Below the pieces are notes generated by a model. The model saw only the letters and a program-made list of their open reading frames with translations, was not told where the DNA came from and ran no database searches. Made by a program: the position numbers and the translations under genes. Below, piece by piece: positions 7,326 to 13,997 of a stretch of 64,000 bases of DNA (position 1 is the first letter of the stretch; each line of letters opens with the position of its first letter). The stretch is taken from contig NZ_BJHV01000001.1 in assembly GCF_005405925.1 (NCBI RefSeq), forward strand, positions 2,728,001-2,792,000, in the 5' to 3' direction. The stretch is from Streptomyces antimycoticus (lineage in GTDB: Bacteria > Actinomycetota > Actinomycetes > Streptomycetales > Streptomycetaceae).

Positions 7326-9506
7326 TCAACGGGGCAGCCCGATACGGCGATGACGGACGCGGCGCGCGGCGAGCCGCTCGTCCGGGTCCTGGGCGCGGAG
7401 GGCGGCGAGTTCGGCACCGAGGAGATGGCCGAGGCGGCTGAGAAAGGCGTCGGGAGCGCGGGAGGCGTCTCCAGCCCGGGAGCCGTCCCCGGAGTCGGAG
7501 GCATCCTCTTCCACAACGCGGTCGACGATGCCCTGGGCGAGAAGATCGGCGGAGCGCACGCCCTGGCGGGCGGCGACCTCGTACGCCCGCTCCGTCGTGC
7601 GGTGGAGAATCGCGGACGCGCCCTCCGGCGGCAGCGGGGACAGCCAGGCGTGGCGCGCGGCCACGACCCGGTCGGCGGGCAGCAGCGCGAGCGCGGCGCC
7701 GCCGGCGCCCTGGCCGAGCAGCAGGCAGAGGGTGGGCGCGGGCAGGGTCACCATGTCGGCGAGGCACCGCGCTATCTCCGCCGCGAGCCCGCCCTCCTCG
7801 GCCTCACGGCTGAGCGCGGCGCCCGCGGTGTCGATGACGGTGAGCAGCGGCAGCCCGAGCTCGGCGGCGATGTGCATCCCGCGCCGCGCGGTCCGCAACC
7901 CCGCCGGGCCCAGCGCCTGCCCCTCCCCCGGCCCCTCGGCCGTATCGCCTTTGCGGGCGCTGCGCCGGTTGTGGCCGAGGACGACGCAGGGCGTCCCGCC
8001 GACCCGGGCGAGTGCGAGCAACAACCCGGGATCGTGCTCCCCGGCCCCCGTACCGCTGAGCGGACTCACGTCTTCGGCGGCGACCCGCAACAGATCCCGC
8101 ACCCCGGGCCGCTCGGCCCGCCGCGAAGCCCGTATCGACACCTCCGCCGACGGCACAACGGCCTCCGGCCCCGTGCCGTCGGACGCCGCGTCGGCCCGTT
8201 CCGTCTCGGCGAAGGGGGCGGGCCCGGCCTGATCGTGGGCGGACCCCACGCCCCCGGCCGCCTCCGGCGTGGCGGCGCCGTCCACGCCGCCAGGCGCCAT
8301 GGACGGGCTGCCCCCGGCCGCGGCATTTCCACGCCGCCCGCGTTCCTCCCCCTCCGCCGCATCGGCGCCACCTGCGCCCCGCTCAGCACTGCGCCCGCCA
8401 GGCGCGACGTACCCGTGGACGGCGGACGAGGGGCCGGCCTCCGCGTCCTGCCGACCCTCGACACCCCCGTCCTCGGTCGTCTCGCCGCGTGCGGCAGTTC
8501 CCTTCGGCTCCGTGGCGTCGGCGCCACCCGCACCGCCACGCCGACTGCGGGACACGGCTGACGGGCCGCCCCCGGCCGACGAACCCCCGCGCCGCTCCGG
8601 TGTCCCGCTGGGCGCGTCGCCCGGCACGCCGGGCTTCGCCTCGGCGGCGGGCCCGGCTGCGCCCCAGCCGGCCGCATCGGCAGCCGCCCGTGCTCCGCCC
8701 GGCGCACCAGGGTCGGGCGTGGGCTCAGTGGAGGCCCCGCCCGCATCTCCCGGCTGACCGGGGACGGTCGCCGCCGGGGCCGCCCCGAGCCCGGCGGCCG
8801 GGGCGGGGGCGGGCGCGGGGTCCCCCGCGCAGAGGACCCTCAATACTCGGGCGGCCACGCCCGACAGGCGGCTCAGCGGGAGGACGGCGTCGATCAGGCC
8901 GTGGTTCATCAGGTTCTCGGCGTTCTGCACACCGGGCGGAAACTCCTCCCCGTACAGGGCCTCATGCACCCGCGGGCCCATGAAGCCGATCAGGGCGCCC
9001 GGCTCGGCGGCGGTGACATGGCCGAGGGAGCCCCAGGAGGCGAGGACGCCGCCGGTCGTGGGGTGGCGGAGGTGGACGAGATACGGCAGGCCCGCCGCCT
9101 TGTGGTCCGTGATCGCCGCGGCCACCTTCACCATCTGCAGAAACGCGACCGTGCCCTCCTGCATCCGGGTGCCGCCCGAGGCCGGGGCCGCGAGCAGGGG
9201 CAGCCGTTCCGCCGTGGCCCGCTCCACGGCCCGTACCAGCCGCTCCCCCGCGGCGACCCCTATCGAGCCGGCCAGGAAGCGGAACTCGCAGGCGACCAGC
9301 GCCACCCTGCGCCCCTCGATACGGCCCTCACCGGTGATGACCGACTCGTCCAGCCCGGTGCGCTCGCGTGCCCGCTCCAGGTCGGCCCGGTAGTCGGGGT
9401 CGTCCGTGGTGATCGCCACCGGTTCGTCCCAGCCGTGCCAGCTACCGGGGTCGACGATGGCCTCGATCAGCTCACGGGCCGATGCGCGGGAGTTCATTGC
9501 GGTCAT
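7326..9506 (-). CDS. fused acetyl-CoA carboxylase carboxyltransferase (beta-alpha) with long linker
   Basis: Biotin-dependent carboxyltransferase with both crotonase-like halves in one 726-residue chain. The AccD-like half (about 1-228) has 'GSIGVAAGERLVRAVE', 'LLAAPASGGTRMQEG' and 'GFMGPRVHEALYG'; the AccA-like half (about 457-726) has 'LGLPLLTVIDTAGAALS', 'LLGQGAGGAALALLPADRV'. Between them lie about 225 residues rich in Gly, Ala, Pro and Glu with no predicted fold, unusually long for this fusion. ATG 9506 is chosen because GGAAGG stands nine bases upstream; ATG 9497 is the alternative. No biotin carboxylase or biotin carrier gene lies nearby, so partner subunits must be encoded elsewhere. 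The role is malonyl-CoA or another acyl-CoA supply; the substrate is not readable from the sequence. It is separated from the siderophore operon by its own 99-bp gap. Confidence 0.85.
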   Translation of the reverse strand: MTAMNSRASARELIEAIVDPGSWHGWDEPVAITTDDPDYRADLERARERTGLDESVITGEGRIEGRRVALVACEFRFLAGSIGVAAGERLVRAVERATAERLPLLAAPASGGTRMQEGTVAFLQMVKVAAAITDHKAAGLPYLVHLRHPTTGGVLASWGSLGHVTAAEPGALIGFMGPRVHEALYGEEFPPGVQNAENLMNHGLIDAVLPLSRLSGVAARVLRVLCAGDPAPAPAPAAGLGAAPAATVPGQPGDAGGASTEPTPDPGAPGGARAAADAAGWGAAGPAAEAKPGVPGDAPSGTPERRGGSSAGGGPSAVSRSRRGGAGGADATEPKGTAARGETTEDGGVEGRQDAEAGPSSAVHGYVAPGGRSAERGAGGADAAEGEERGRRGNAAAGGSPSMAPGGVDGAATPEAAGGVGSAHDQAGPAPFAETERADAASDGTGPEAVVPSAEVSIRASRRAERPGVRDLLRVAAEDVSPLSGTGAGEHDPGLLLALARVGGTPCVVLGHNRRSARKGDTAEGPGEGQALGPAGLRTARRGMHIAAELGLPLLTVIDTAGAALSREAEEGGLAAEIARCLADMVTLPAPTLCLLLGQGAGGAALALLPADRVVAARHAWLSPLPPEGASAILHRTTERAYEVAARQGVRSADLLAQGIVDRVVEEDASDSGDGSRAGDASRAPDAFLSRLGHLLGAELAALRAQDPDERLAARRVRHRRIGLPR

Positions 9507-9752
9507 ACGTGTCACCCTTCCACGCCATCGACCCCCCGCAATCATCGGCGAGCGATCACCTCGGGTACCCCCGGAACCGGCCCAGTCTCAGCTCTGCCTG
9601 AGCTGCTCCTTAACGGCGCCATAAGACCGGCGGGAGAGCCGTTGGGCGGGGCTAGCGTGCTGCGCGTCACCCCCCAACCGCGTGACCTCCCGACCACGTG
9701 CCCTCAACCGCGTGACCTCCCAGCACGTCCCCCACCGAAGGAGTCCCCGACG

Positions 9753-10811
9753 ATGACCGCTCGTGCGACCGCTCACCGCAGAACCGCCCGGCTCGCCGTG
9801 CTCGGCGTGGTACCGCTCGCCCTCACCGCGCTGAACGCCGACCCGGCCACCGCGCACGGTTCGATGCAGGACCCGGTCAGCCGGGTGTCGGCGTGTTTCG
9901 CGGAGGGGCCGGAGAGCCCGGACTCGGCGGCCTGCAAGGCGGCCGTCCAGGCAGGCGGCACCCAGGCGCTCTACGACTGGAACGAGGTCAACATCCCGGA
10001 CGCCGCCGGGCGCCACAAGGAGATCATCCCGGACGGAAAGCTGTGCAGCGCGGGCCGCGACAAGTACAAGGGCCTGGACCTGCCGCGCGCCGACTGGCCC
10101 GCCACCGCCATGACGGCCGGTGAGCACACCTTCACCTACCGGGCCACCGCGCCCCACCGGGGCAGCTTCGAGCTGCACGTCACCAAGGACGGCTACGACC
10201 CGACGAAGCCGCTGACCTGGGCGGACCTGGAGTCGGAGCCGTTCGCCAAGGTCACCGATCCCACGCTGAAGGACGGGAGTTACGTCTTTACGGGCAACGT
10301 CCCCAACAAGTCGGGCCGCCATCTGATCTACAGCGTCTGGCAGCGCTCGGACAGCCCGGAGGCGTTCTACACCTGCTCGGACGTGACCTTCGGCGGAGGC
10401 GGAAGCGGAGGCGGAGCCGCGGCGGCCAAGGGAGCCGGGACGAGCGCGAGTTCCGCACCCACCGCCGCCGCGCCCAATGACGCACAGATAGCGAAGGGCG
10501 CCGAGAAGTCGACCGTCGATCACCACGGCCACGGCGGTGACGACGGCGCCGAGGCCGGCCATCAGCCGAAGGCCGCGGACGAGAAGGGCACGGCGGCGAA
10601 CCAGCCCGAGGCCAAGAGCGCCAAGGTCATGGCCGCGAACGACGAACCGCAGGACGGGAGCGCCGCCGACGGGCAGCGTCTCGCCGAGACCGGGGGCGAC
10701 GGATCCACCGCCCCCATGGCCATCGGCGGCGCCGCGGTCCTCGCCGCCGGCGCGGCGGTGCTGTTCGCCGCCGCCAACCGCCGCAAGGCCGTACGCCGCG
10801 GCCGCGGCTGA
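9753..10811 (+). CDS. AA10 lytic polysaccharide monooxygenase with C-terminal sortase signal
   Basis: A 352-residue secreted copper monooxygenase of the LPMO AA10 (CBM33) family. The signal peptide ends at ATA-HGSMQDP, so mature His1 (residue 35) would form the histidine brace with the histidine in 'TAGEHTFTYRA'; 'PEAFYTCSDVTF' supplies the axial Phe and a disulfide Cys. After the catalytic domain (about 35-205) comes a Gly/Ala/His-rich linker of ~110 residues, then LAETGGDGS, a hydrophobic segment and RRKAVRRGRG: an LAxTG class E sortase sorting signal. The enzyme is therefore likely anchored to the wall rather than freely secreted. It resembles the LpmP type I recall from S. coelicolor, linked to glycan deposition at hyphal tips. 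AAGGAG precedes ATG 9753 by nine bases. Confidence 0.88.
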   Translation: MTARATAHRRTARLAVLGVVPLALTALNADPATAHGSMQDPVSRVSACFAEGPESPDSAACKAAVQAGGTQALYDWNEVNIPDAAGRHKEIIPDGKLCSAGRDKYKGLDLPRADWPATAMTAGEHTFTYRATAPHRGSFELHVTKDGYDPTKPLTWADLESEPFAKVTDPTLKDGSYVFTGNVPNKSGRHLIYSVWQRSDSPEAFYTCSDVTFGGGGSGGGAAAAKGAGTSASSAPTAAAPNDAQIAKGAEKSTVDHHGHGGDDGAEAGHQPKAADEKGTAANQPEAKSAKVMAANDEPQDGSAADGQRLAETGGDGSTAPMAIGGAAVLAAGAAVLFAAANRRKAVRRGRG

Positions 10812-10850
10812 GGCGTAGGCCGCCGCTGAGGCGTAGGCCGCCGCTGAGGC
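10809..10850 (+). repeat. 18-bp tandem duplication starting at the LPMO stop codon
   Basis: TGAGGCGTAGGCCGCCGC occurs twice perfectly (10809-10826, 10827-10844) followed by a partial third TGAGGC. The first TGA is the stop codon of the LPMO gene, so each copy repeats a stop codon. Confidence 0.9.
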
Positions 10851-10872
10851 CGTAACCGCGGCCGATCGAAGC

Positions 10873-10915
10873 GAGCCGGTTCCGGGGAGGTTGACGGCAC
10901 CCCCGGGGCCGGCTC
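10873..10915. terminator. hairpin terminator between LPMO and ohrR
   Basis: GAGCCGG (10873-10879) pairs with CCGGCTC (10909-10915), then after a 2x2 mismatch CCGGGG pairs with CCCCGG (10901-10906). A TTCCCCTTTCC tract follows on the plus strand. It lies between convergent genes and could end both transcripts. Confidence 0.7.
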
Positions 10916-10946
10916 TTCCCCTTTCCCCCGCCTCGTTCTCCTCCGC

Positions 10947-11462
10947 CTACGCGTCCTCGTCGGCCAGCGCCGCGTCGAGGGCCGCCGTCAGCCGCTGCAC
11001 CCGGGCCTGCAGGTCCACCGCCTCCGCCAGGCCGAGGCCGCTGGCCTCGATCGCCTTCAGGGGTACGCCCTGGGCGCGCTCCTTCAGCGCCGTCCCCTCC
11101 GCCGTCAGCCGGACCGTGACCGAGCGCTCGTCGTGTGCGCTGCGCTCGCGCTGGACGAGTCCGGCCGTCTGCATCCGCTTGAGCAGCGGCGAGAGGGTAC
11201 CCGAGTCCAGCCGCAGGAACTCCCCCAGCCGCTTGACCGGCATCTCCCCGTACTCCCAGAGCACCAGCATGGCCAGGTACTGCGGATAGGTCAGCCCCGT
11301 GTCGCTCAGCACCCGGCGGTAGAGGCCGTCGAAGGCGCGGGAGGCGGCGTGCAGGGAGAAGCAGAGCTGCCGATCGAGCCGGAGCAGTTCATCGGCGGAC
11401 GGCGGCTCGGGGTCGGTGCTCCCGGTCGTGGGGTCGGTGGTGCGGTCGGACTGGTGTGACAT
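10947..11462 (-). CDS. ohrR: OhrR, MarR-family organic peroxide sensor
   Basis: A 171-residue MarR-family repressor. The N-terminal 'LLRLDRQLCFSLHAASRAF' holds the reactive cysteine characteristic of OhrR; the winged helix follows: 'MPVKRLGEFLRLDSGTLSPLLKRMQTAGLVQRERS' in pieces, with the wing 'HDERSVTVRLTAEG'. It is divergent from ohr with 119 bp between starts, the classic arrangement in which peroxide oxidation of the cysteine releases OhrR from the shared operator. ATG 11462 is preferred over TTG 11492 because the longer form would place the palindromic operator within the coding region. The C-terminus ends 'ALDAALADEDA'. Function is secure from motif plus partner gene. Confidence 0.93.
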   Translation of the reverse strand: MSHQSDRTTDPTTGSTDPEPPSADELLRLDRQLCFSLHAASRAFDGLYRRVLSDTGLTYPQYLAMLVLWEYGEMPVKRLGEFLRLDSGTLSPLLKRMQTAGLVQRERSAHDERSVTVRLTAEGTALKERAQGVPLKAIEASGLGLAEAVDLQARVQRLTAALDAALADEDA

Positions 11463-11480
11463 GTGTCCAGCGTACCCTTT

Positions 11481-11494
11481 AGTTGTGCACAACT
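11481..11494. promoter_or_regulatory. OhrR operator palindrome between ohrR and ohr
   Basis: AGTTGTGCACAACT is a perfect 14-bp palindrome. It overlaps a second imperfect inverted repeat, GCACAA-N7-TGTGC type, running to about 11506, suggesting two adjacent OhrR dimer sites controlling both divergent promoters. Confidence 0.75.
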
Positions 11495-11581
11495 TAATTG
11501 TGTGCTGTACTTCTGCTCGAAGGCGGGGCCACCCCGAGCCCCCGCCTCACCGACTGCCTGAACACGAGAGGGATGGTCTTC

Positions 11582-11998
11582 ATGGACGCGATCTACACCG
11601 CGGTGGCCACTGCCAACGGACGCGACGGCCGGGCCGTGAGCTCCGACGGACAGCTCGATCTGCCGCTCGCCATGCCGCCCGCCCTCGGCGGCAGCGGCCA
11701 GGGCACCAACCCCGAGCAGCTCTTCGCCGCGGGCTACGCCGCCTGCTTCGCGTCCGCGCTCGGCCTCGTCGGCCGCCAGACCAAGGTCGACACCAAGGAC
11801 ATCTCCGTCACCGCCGAGGTCGGCATCGGCAAGGACGAGGCGGACGGCGGCTTCGGCCTCAAGGTGACGCTGCGCGTCGAGCTGCCGAGCGACCTGGAGA
11901 ACGAGACCGGCCGCAAGCTGGTCGAGCAGGCGCACCAGGTGTGCCCGTACTCCAAGGCGACGAGGGGCAACCTCGAGGTCGAGCTCGTCGCCGAGTAA
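11582..11998 (+). CDS. ohr: Ohr, OsmC-family organic hydroperoxide reductase
   Basis: A 138-residue OsmC/Ohr thiol peroxidase that reduces organic hydroperoxides, normally with lipoylated protein as reductant. The two catalytic cysteines are seen in 'GYAACFASAL' and 'HQVCPYSKATRGN'; 'GTNPEQLFAAGYAACF' is the family signature. The start at ATG 11582 has GAGAGGG nine bases upstream; the ATG at 11573 would put the same sequence directly on the start. It is divergent from ohrR and presumably induced when OhrR is oxidised. Confidence 0.95.
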   Translation: MDAIYTAVATANGRDGRAVSSDGQLDLPLAMPPALGGSGQGTNPEQLFAAGYAACFASALGLVGRQTKVDTKDISVTAEVGIGKDEADGGFGLKVTLRVELPSDLENETGRKLVEQAHQVCPYSKATRGNLEVELVAE

Positions 11999-12042
11999 TT
12001 CGGACGACGGCCGGACCGGCCGACACCCTCACGGGGCGCCGG

Positions 12043-12330
12043 TCACGCCAAGGCGCCTTCGAGGTTCGCGGCCATGCGGCTCAGCACCCGTACCGTCTCC
12101 AGGTACTGGTCGTCCGTCAGCCCGCCCATGAGCCGCCGCCGGGTGGCGCCGACCCGCTCCGCCACGGCGGCGTGGCCGTCGGCGCCGGGCGGGGTGAGGG
12201 AGTAAGGGCCGCGGTCGGCGGCGCGGGTCACCCAGCCCCGGGAATGGAGCGCCTCCAGCGCCTCCTCCAGGGTGATCGCGCCCTCGCCCCAAAAGGGCCG
12301 CAGCGCCTCGGCGAGCTCATCGGCGCTTCT
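12043..12330 (-). pseudogene. C-terminal remnant of a MarR-like winged-helix regulator
   Basis: The minus-strand frame ending at 12043 gives about 95 convincing residues, 'ELAEALRPFWGEGAITLEEA' through 'VGATRRRLMGGLTDDQYLET' to 'VRVLSRMAANLEGALA', which resembles the C-terminal half of small Streptomyces MarR-type regulators. Upstream of about 12330 the frame turns into Arg/Pro-rich noise, and the expected N-terminal 50-60 residues are absent. It directly abuts the remnant at 12346-12470, in a different frame. No plausible start codon or ribosome site precedes it, so it is treated as a fragment. Confidence 0.6.
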
Positions 12331-12345
12331 GGGGCCCGCGGCGTC

Positions 12346-12470
12346 GCCCGGGGCTGGTCGACGGCCAGGGCGCCGGCGATGTCGGAGACGGTGGGCGGCG
12401 TCCCGCTCTGCTCCACCGCTTCGATGGCGTCGAGTACGTCGAACGAGGCGGCCCCGAGGGCGGGTCGGCC
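12346..12470 (-). pseudogene. N-terminal MarR fragment in inverted orientation
   Basis: The minus strand encodes 'AASFDVLDAIEAVEQSGTPP' then 'TVSDIAGALAVDQPRA', a typical helix 1 and recognition-helix region of a MarR regulator. It stops making sense after DQPRA near 12346. The natural continuation, beginning READQSDGRR, is found on the opposite strand from 12475. The two halves therefore look like parts of a single gene separated by a local inversion, with about 15-20 residues lost at the junction. Confidence 0.55.
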
Positions 12471-12474
12471 CTGG

Positions 12475-12675
12475 CGGGAGGCGGACCAGTCCGACGGGCG
12501 GCGCGCCCTGCTCGTACGGACCGAGGCAGGGCGCGCCATGACGGAGCAGGTGCACCGCTTCCGGCGATCCGTATTCGCGGAGGCGATGGAGGAGTGGCCG
12601 GAGGCGGACCGGGCGGAGTTCGCACGGCTGCTGACGCGCTTCGTGGACGCGCTCGGGAGCCGTCCGCCGCGCTGA
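12475..12675 (+). pseudogene. C-terminal MarR fragment (wing and dimerisation helices)
   Basis: The plus strand reads 'READQSDGRRALLVRTEAGR' then 'AMTEQVHRFRRSVFAEAMEE' and 'WPEADRAEFARLLTRFVDAL', ending TGA at 12675. This is the wing plus C-terminal dimerisation helices of a MarR protein. The upstream plus-strand sequence in this frame is not protein-like. GACCAGTCC at 12484-12492 is an inverted copy (one mismatch) of GGGCTGGTC at 12351-12359; these could mark the inversion ends. Confidence 0.6.
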
Positions 12676-12750
12676 ACCCCACCCTGCCGTCCGGCGAAGG
12701 GCGACCCCGCCGCCCGGCTCAGGGCGGCGGGGTCTCCCCCTTGTCAAGCG

Positions 12751-13653
12751 TCAGTCGTCCGACGCACAGGTGGTCGGGGTGGCGTGATCCGGATCGAGGG
12801 CATTGACGGCCTCATGGAAGGCCAGACCGTCGGTCAGGCCGATGGCCAGATGCTCGGAGATATCGGTCGCGCACAGATCCTGGATCACCACGTTCTTGAC
12901 GTTCGGACCGGAGAGGAACTGTGCCCGGTAGGGGGTGGCGACCTCGTCGTACTTGGTCGCGATGACGGTGTAGCGCACTCCGGGGACGGTGTCGCCGCCC
13001 TCGTTGAGGCGCCGCAGGAAGTCCGAGCCGACCACCTGGTCCATCAGCCCCGGGGCGCCCTTGGCGATGAGATCGCCGACCCCGGGGAAGTAGTCCAGCA
13101 GCTTCGTCAGTCCGGACAGGGTGGTGCCGTGGTTGGTGGGGGCGATGCCGACCAGGGCGTTCACCTTCGGCGCGCCACCGAGGAACTTGAGGTAGTAGCG
13201 GGGCATCATCCCGCCCTGCGAATGCCCGACCATGTCGACCTTGGCGGCGCCGGTGGCGGCGAGCACCCGGTCCACATGGGTGGAGAGCTGTTTCGCTGAC
13301 TGGTCGACCGCCCCGAGACCGTGGAAGAACGGCACGGCGGGCAGTTGACCGTAGTCGAGGGAGAAGACGCAGTAACCCCGCTTGACCAGGTAGGGCGCGA
13401 AGCCGAGCCAGTTGTCGACGGAGTTGCCGAGGGTGCCGTGCACCAGGACGACGGGGCGGGGGTGTTGGGCCGAGGGCTTGCAGGAGTAGTCGTTCCAGCC
13501 GCTGCTCACCCCCTGCGACGCGGCGTCCGTGGCGAGCGCGGCGGTGGGGGTCGCCGCGGTCGCCGCGACCGCGAGGGCCATGGCGGGCAATAACGTACGG
13601 GGCTTGGTCTTCGTGGTCTTCCGGAATCGCCGGATACGCCTCCGGGGCAGCAT
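12751..13653 (-). CDS. secreted alpha/beta-hydrolase lipase
   Basis: A 300-residue secreted triacylglycerol lipase/esterase of the bacterial class 2 lipase group. The very basic N-terminus (RRRIRRFRKTTKTK), hydrophobic core and AxA site near residue 42 form a long signal peptide. 'PVVLVHGTLGNSVDNW' forms the oxyanion region, 'VDMVGHSQGGMMPRYY' holds the nucleophile Ser145, an acidic residue lies in 'ATKYDEVATPY' and the histidine in 'SEHLAIGL'. Cysteines in YSCKP, GYCVF, DLCAT and TTCAS suggest disulfides. ATG 13653 is preferred because GAGGAG lies 8-9 bases upstream. It stands alone, convergent with the MarR relic; as I remember, the LPMO-lipase neighbourhood is shared with S. coelicolor. 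Confidence 0.9.
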   Translation of the reverse strand: MLPRRRIRRFRKTTKTKPRTLLPAMALAVAATAATPTAALATDAASQGVSSGWNDYSCKPSAQHPRPVVLVHGTLGNSVDNWLGFAPYLVKRGYCVFSLDYGQLPAVPFFHGLGAVDQSAKQLSTHVDRVLAATGAAKVDMVGHSQGGMMPRYYLKFLGGAPKVNALVGIAPTNHGTTLSGLTKLLDYFPGVGDLIAKGAPGLMDQVVGSDFLRRLNEGGDTVPGVRYTVIATKYDEVATPYRAQFLSGPNVKNVVIQDLCATDISEHLAIGLTDGLAFHEAVNALDPDHATPTTCASDD

Positions 13654-13825
13654 CACATGAACTCCTCGCTGGTGGGGGAGAGAGTCGCGCTGAGGGTGCG
13701 CTGACCGTGCGCTTGCGCTGCGCCCTGCGATCCGGATCACAAGAAGTGGTGCGCTCAATCGAAATTACGCGCGAGTAGCAAAGGCATCCAGCCATGTGCC
13801 GGTGAAGGAACGTTTACACCCTTTT

Positions 13826-13997
13826 CACGCGACGTCCAGGAATCCGGCGGGTTACGTGACAACCAGGAAACTGGTGGGGTTACCCGACATCCGTGGTGCT
13901 GGTGAGATTACGCGACGCCGAGGAATCCCGCGGGGCATGCGACGCCCAACAAACTGGTGAATTACGCGGGTTACGCGACGTCGAGGAATCCGGCGGG
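13826..13997. repeat. degenerate tandem repeats extending from the 3' end of the ImuB-like gene
   Basis: Six imperfect copies of a unit like GGTTACGCGACGTCGAGGAA-TCCGGCGGG (27-34 bp) fill most of the 317-bp gap between the lipase start and the ImuB-like stop. Copies begin near 13826, 13851, 13879, 13906, 13935 and 13969. The last copy is the actual end of the gene (reverse strand PAGFLDVA-stop), so the array looks like repeated duplication of that gene's terminus followed by drift. Nothing else gene-like was seen in this gap. Confidence 0.8.

Noticed and set aside
12351..12492. Phase-variable invertible switch controlling a MarR regulator
   Set aside because: The inverted repeats are only 9 bp with one mismatch, no recombinase is nearby, and un-inverting still leaves a gene lacking about 20 internal residues and its N-terminus.
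12317..12682. 121-codon minus-strand open frame across the MarR relic
   Set aside because: Ser/Pro/Arg-rich frame typical of a shadow; the adjacent frames carry the MarR-like segments.
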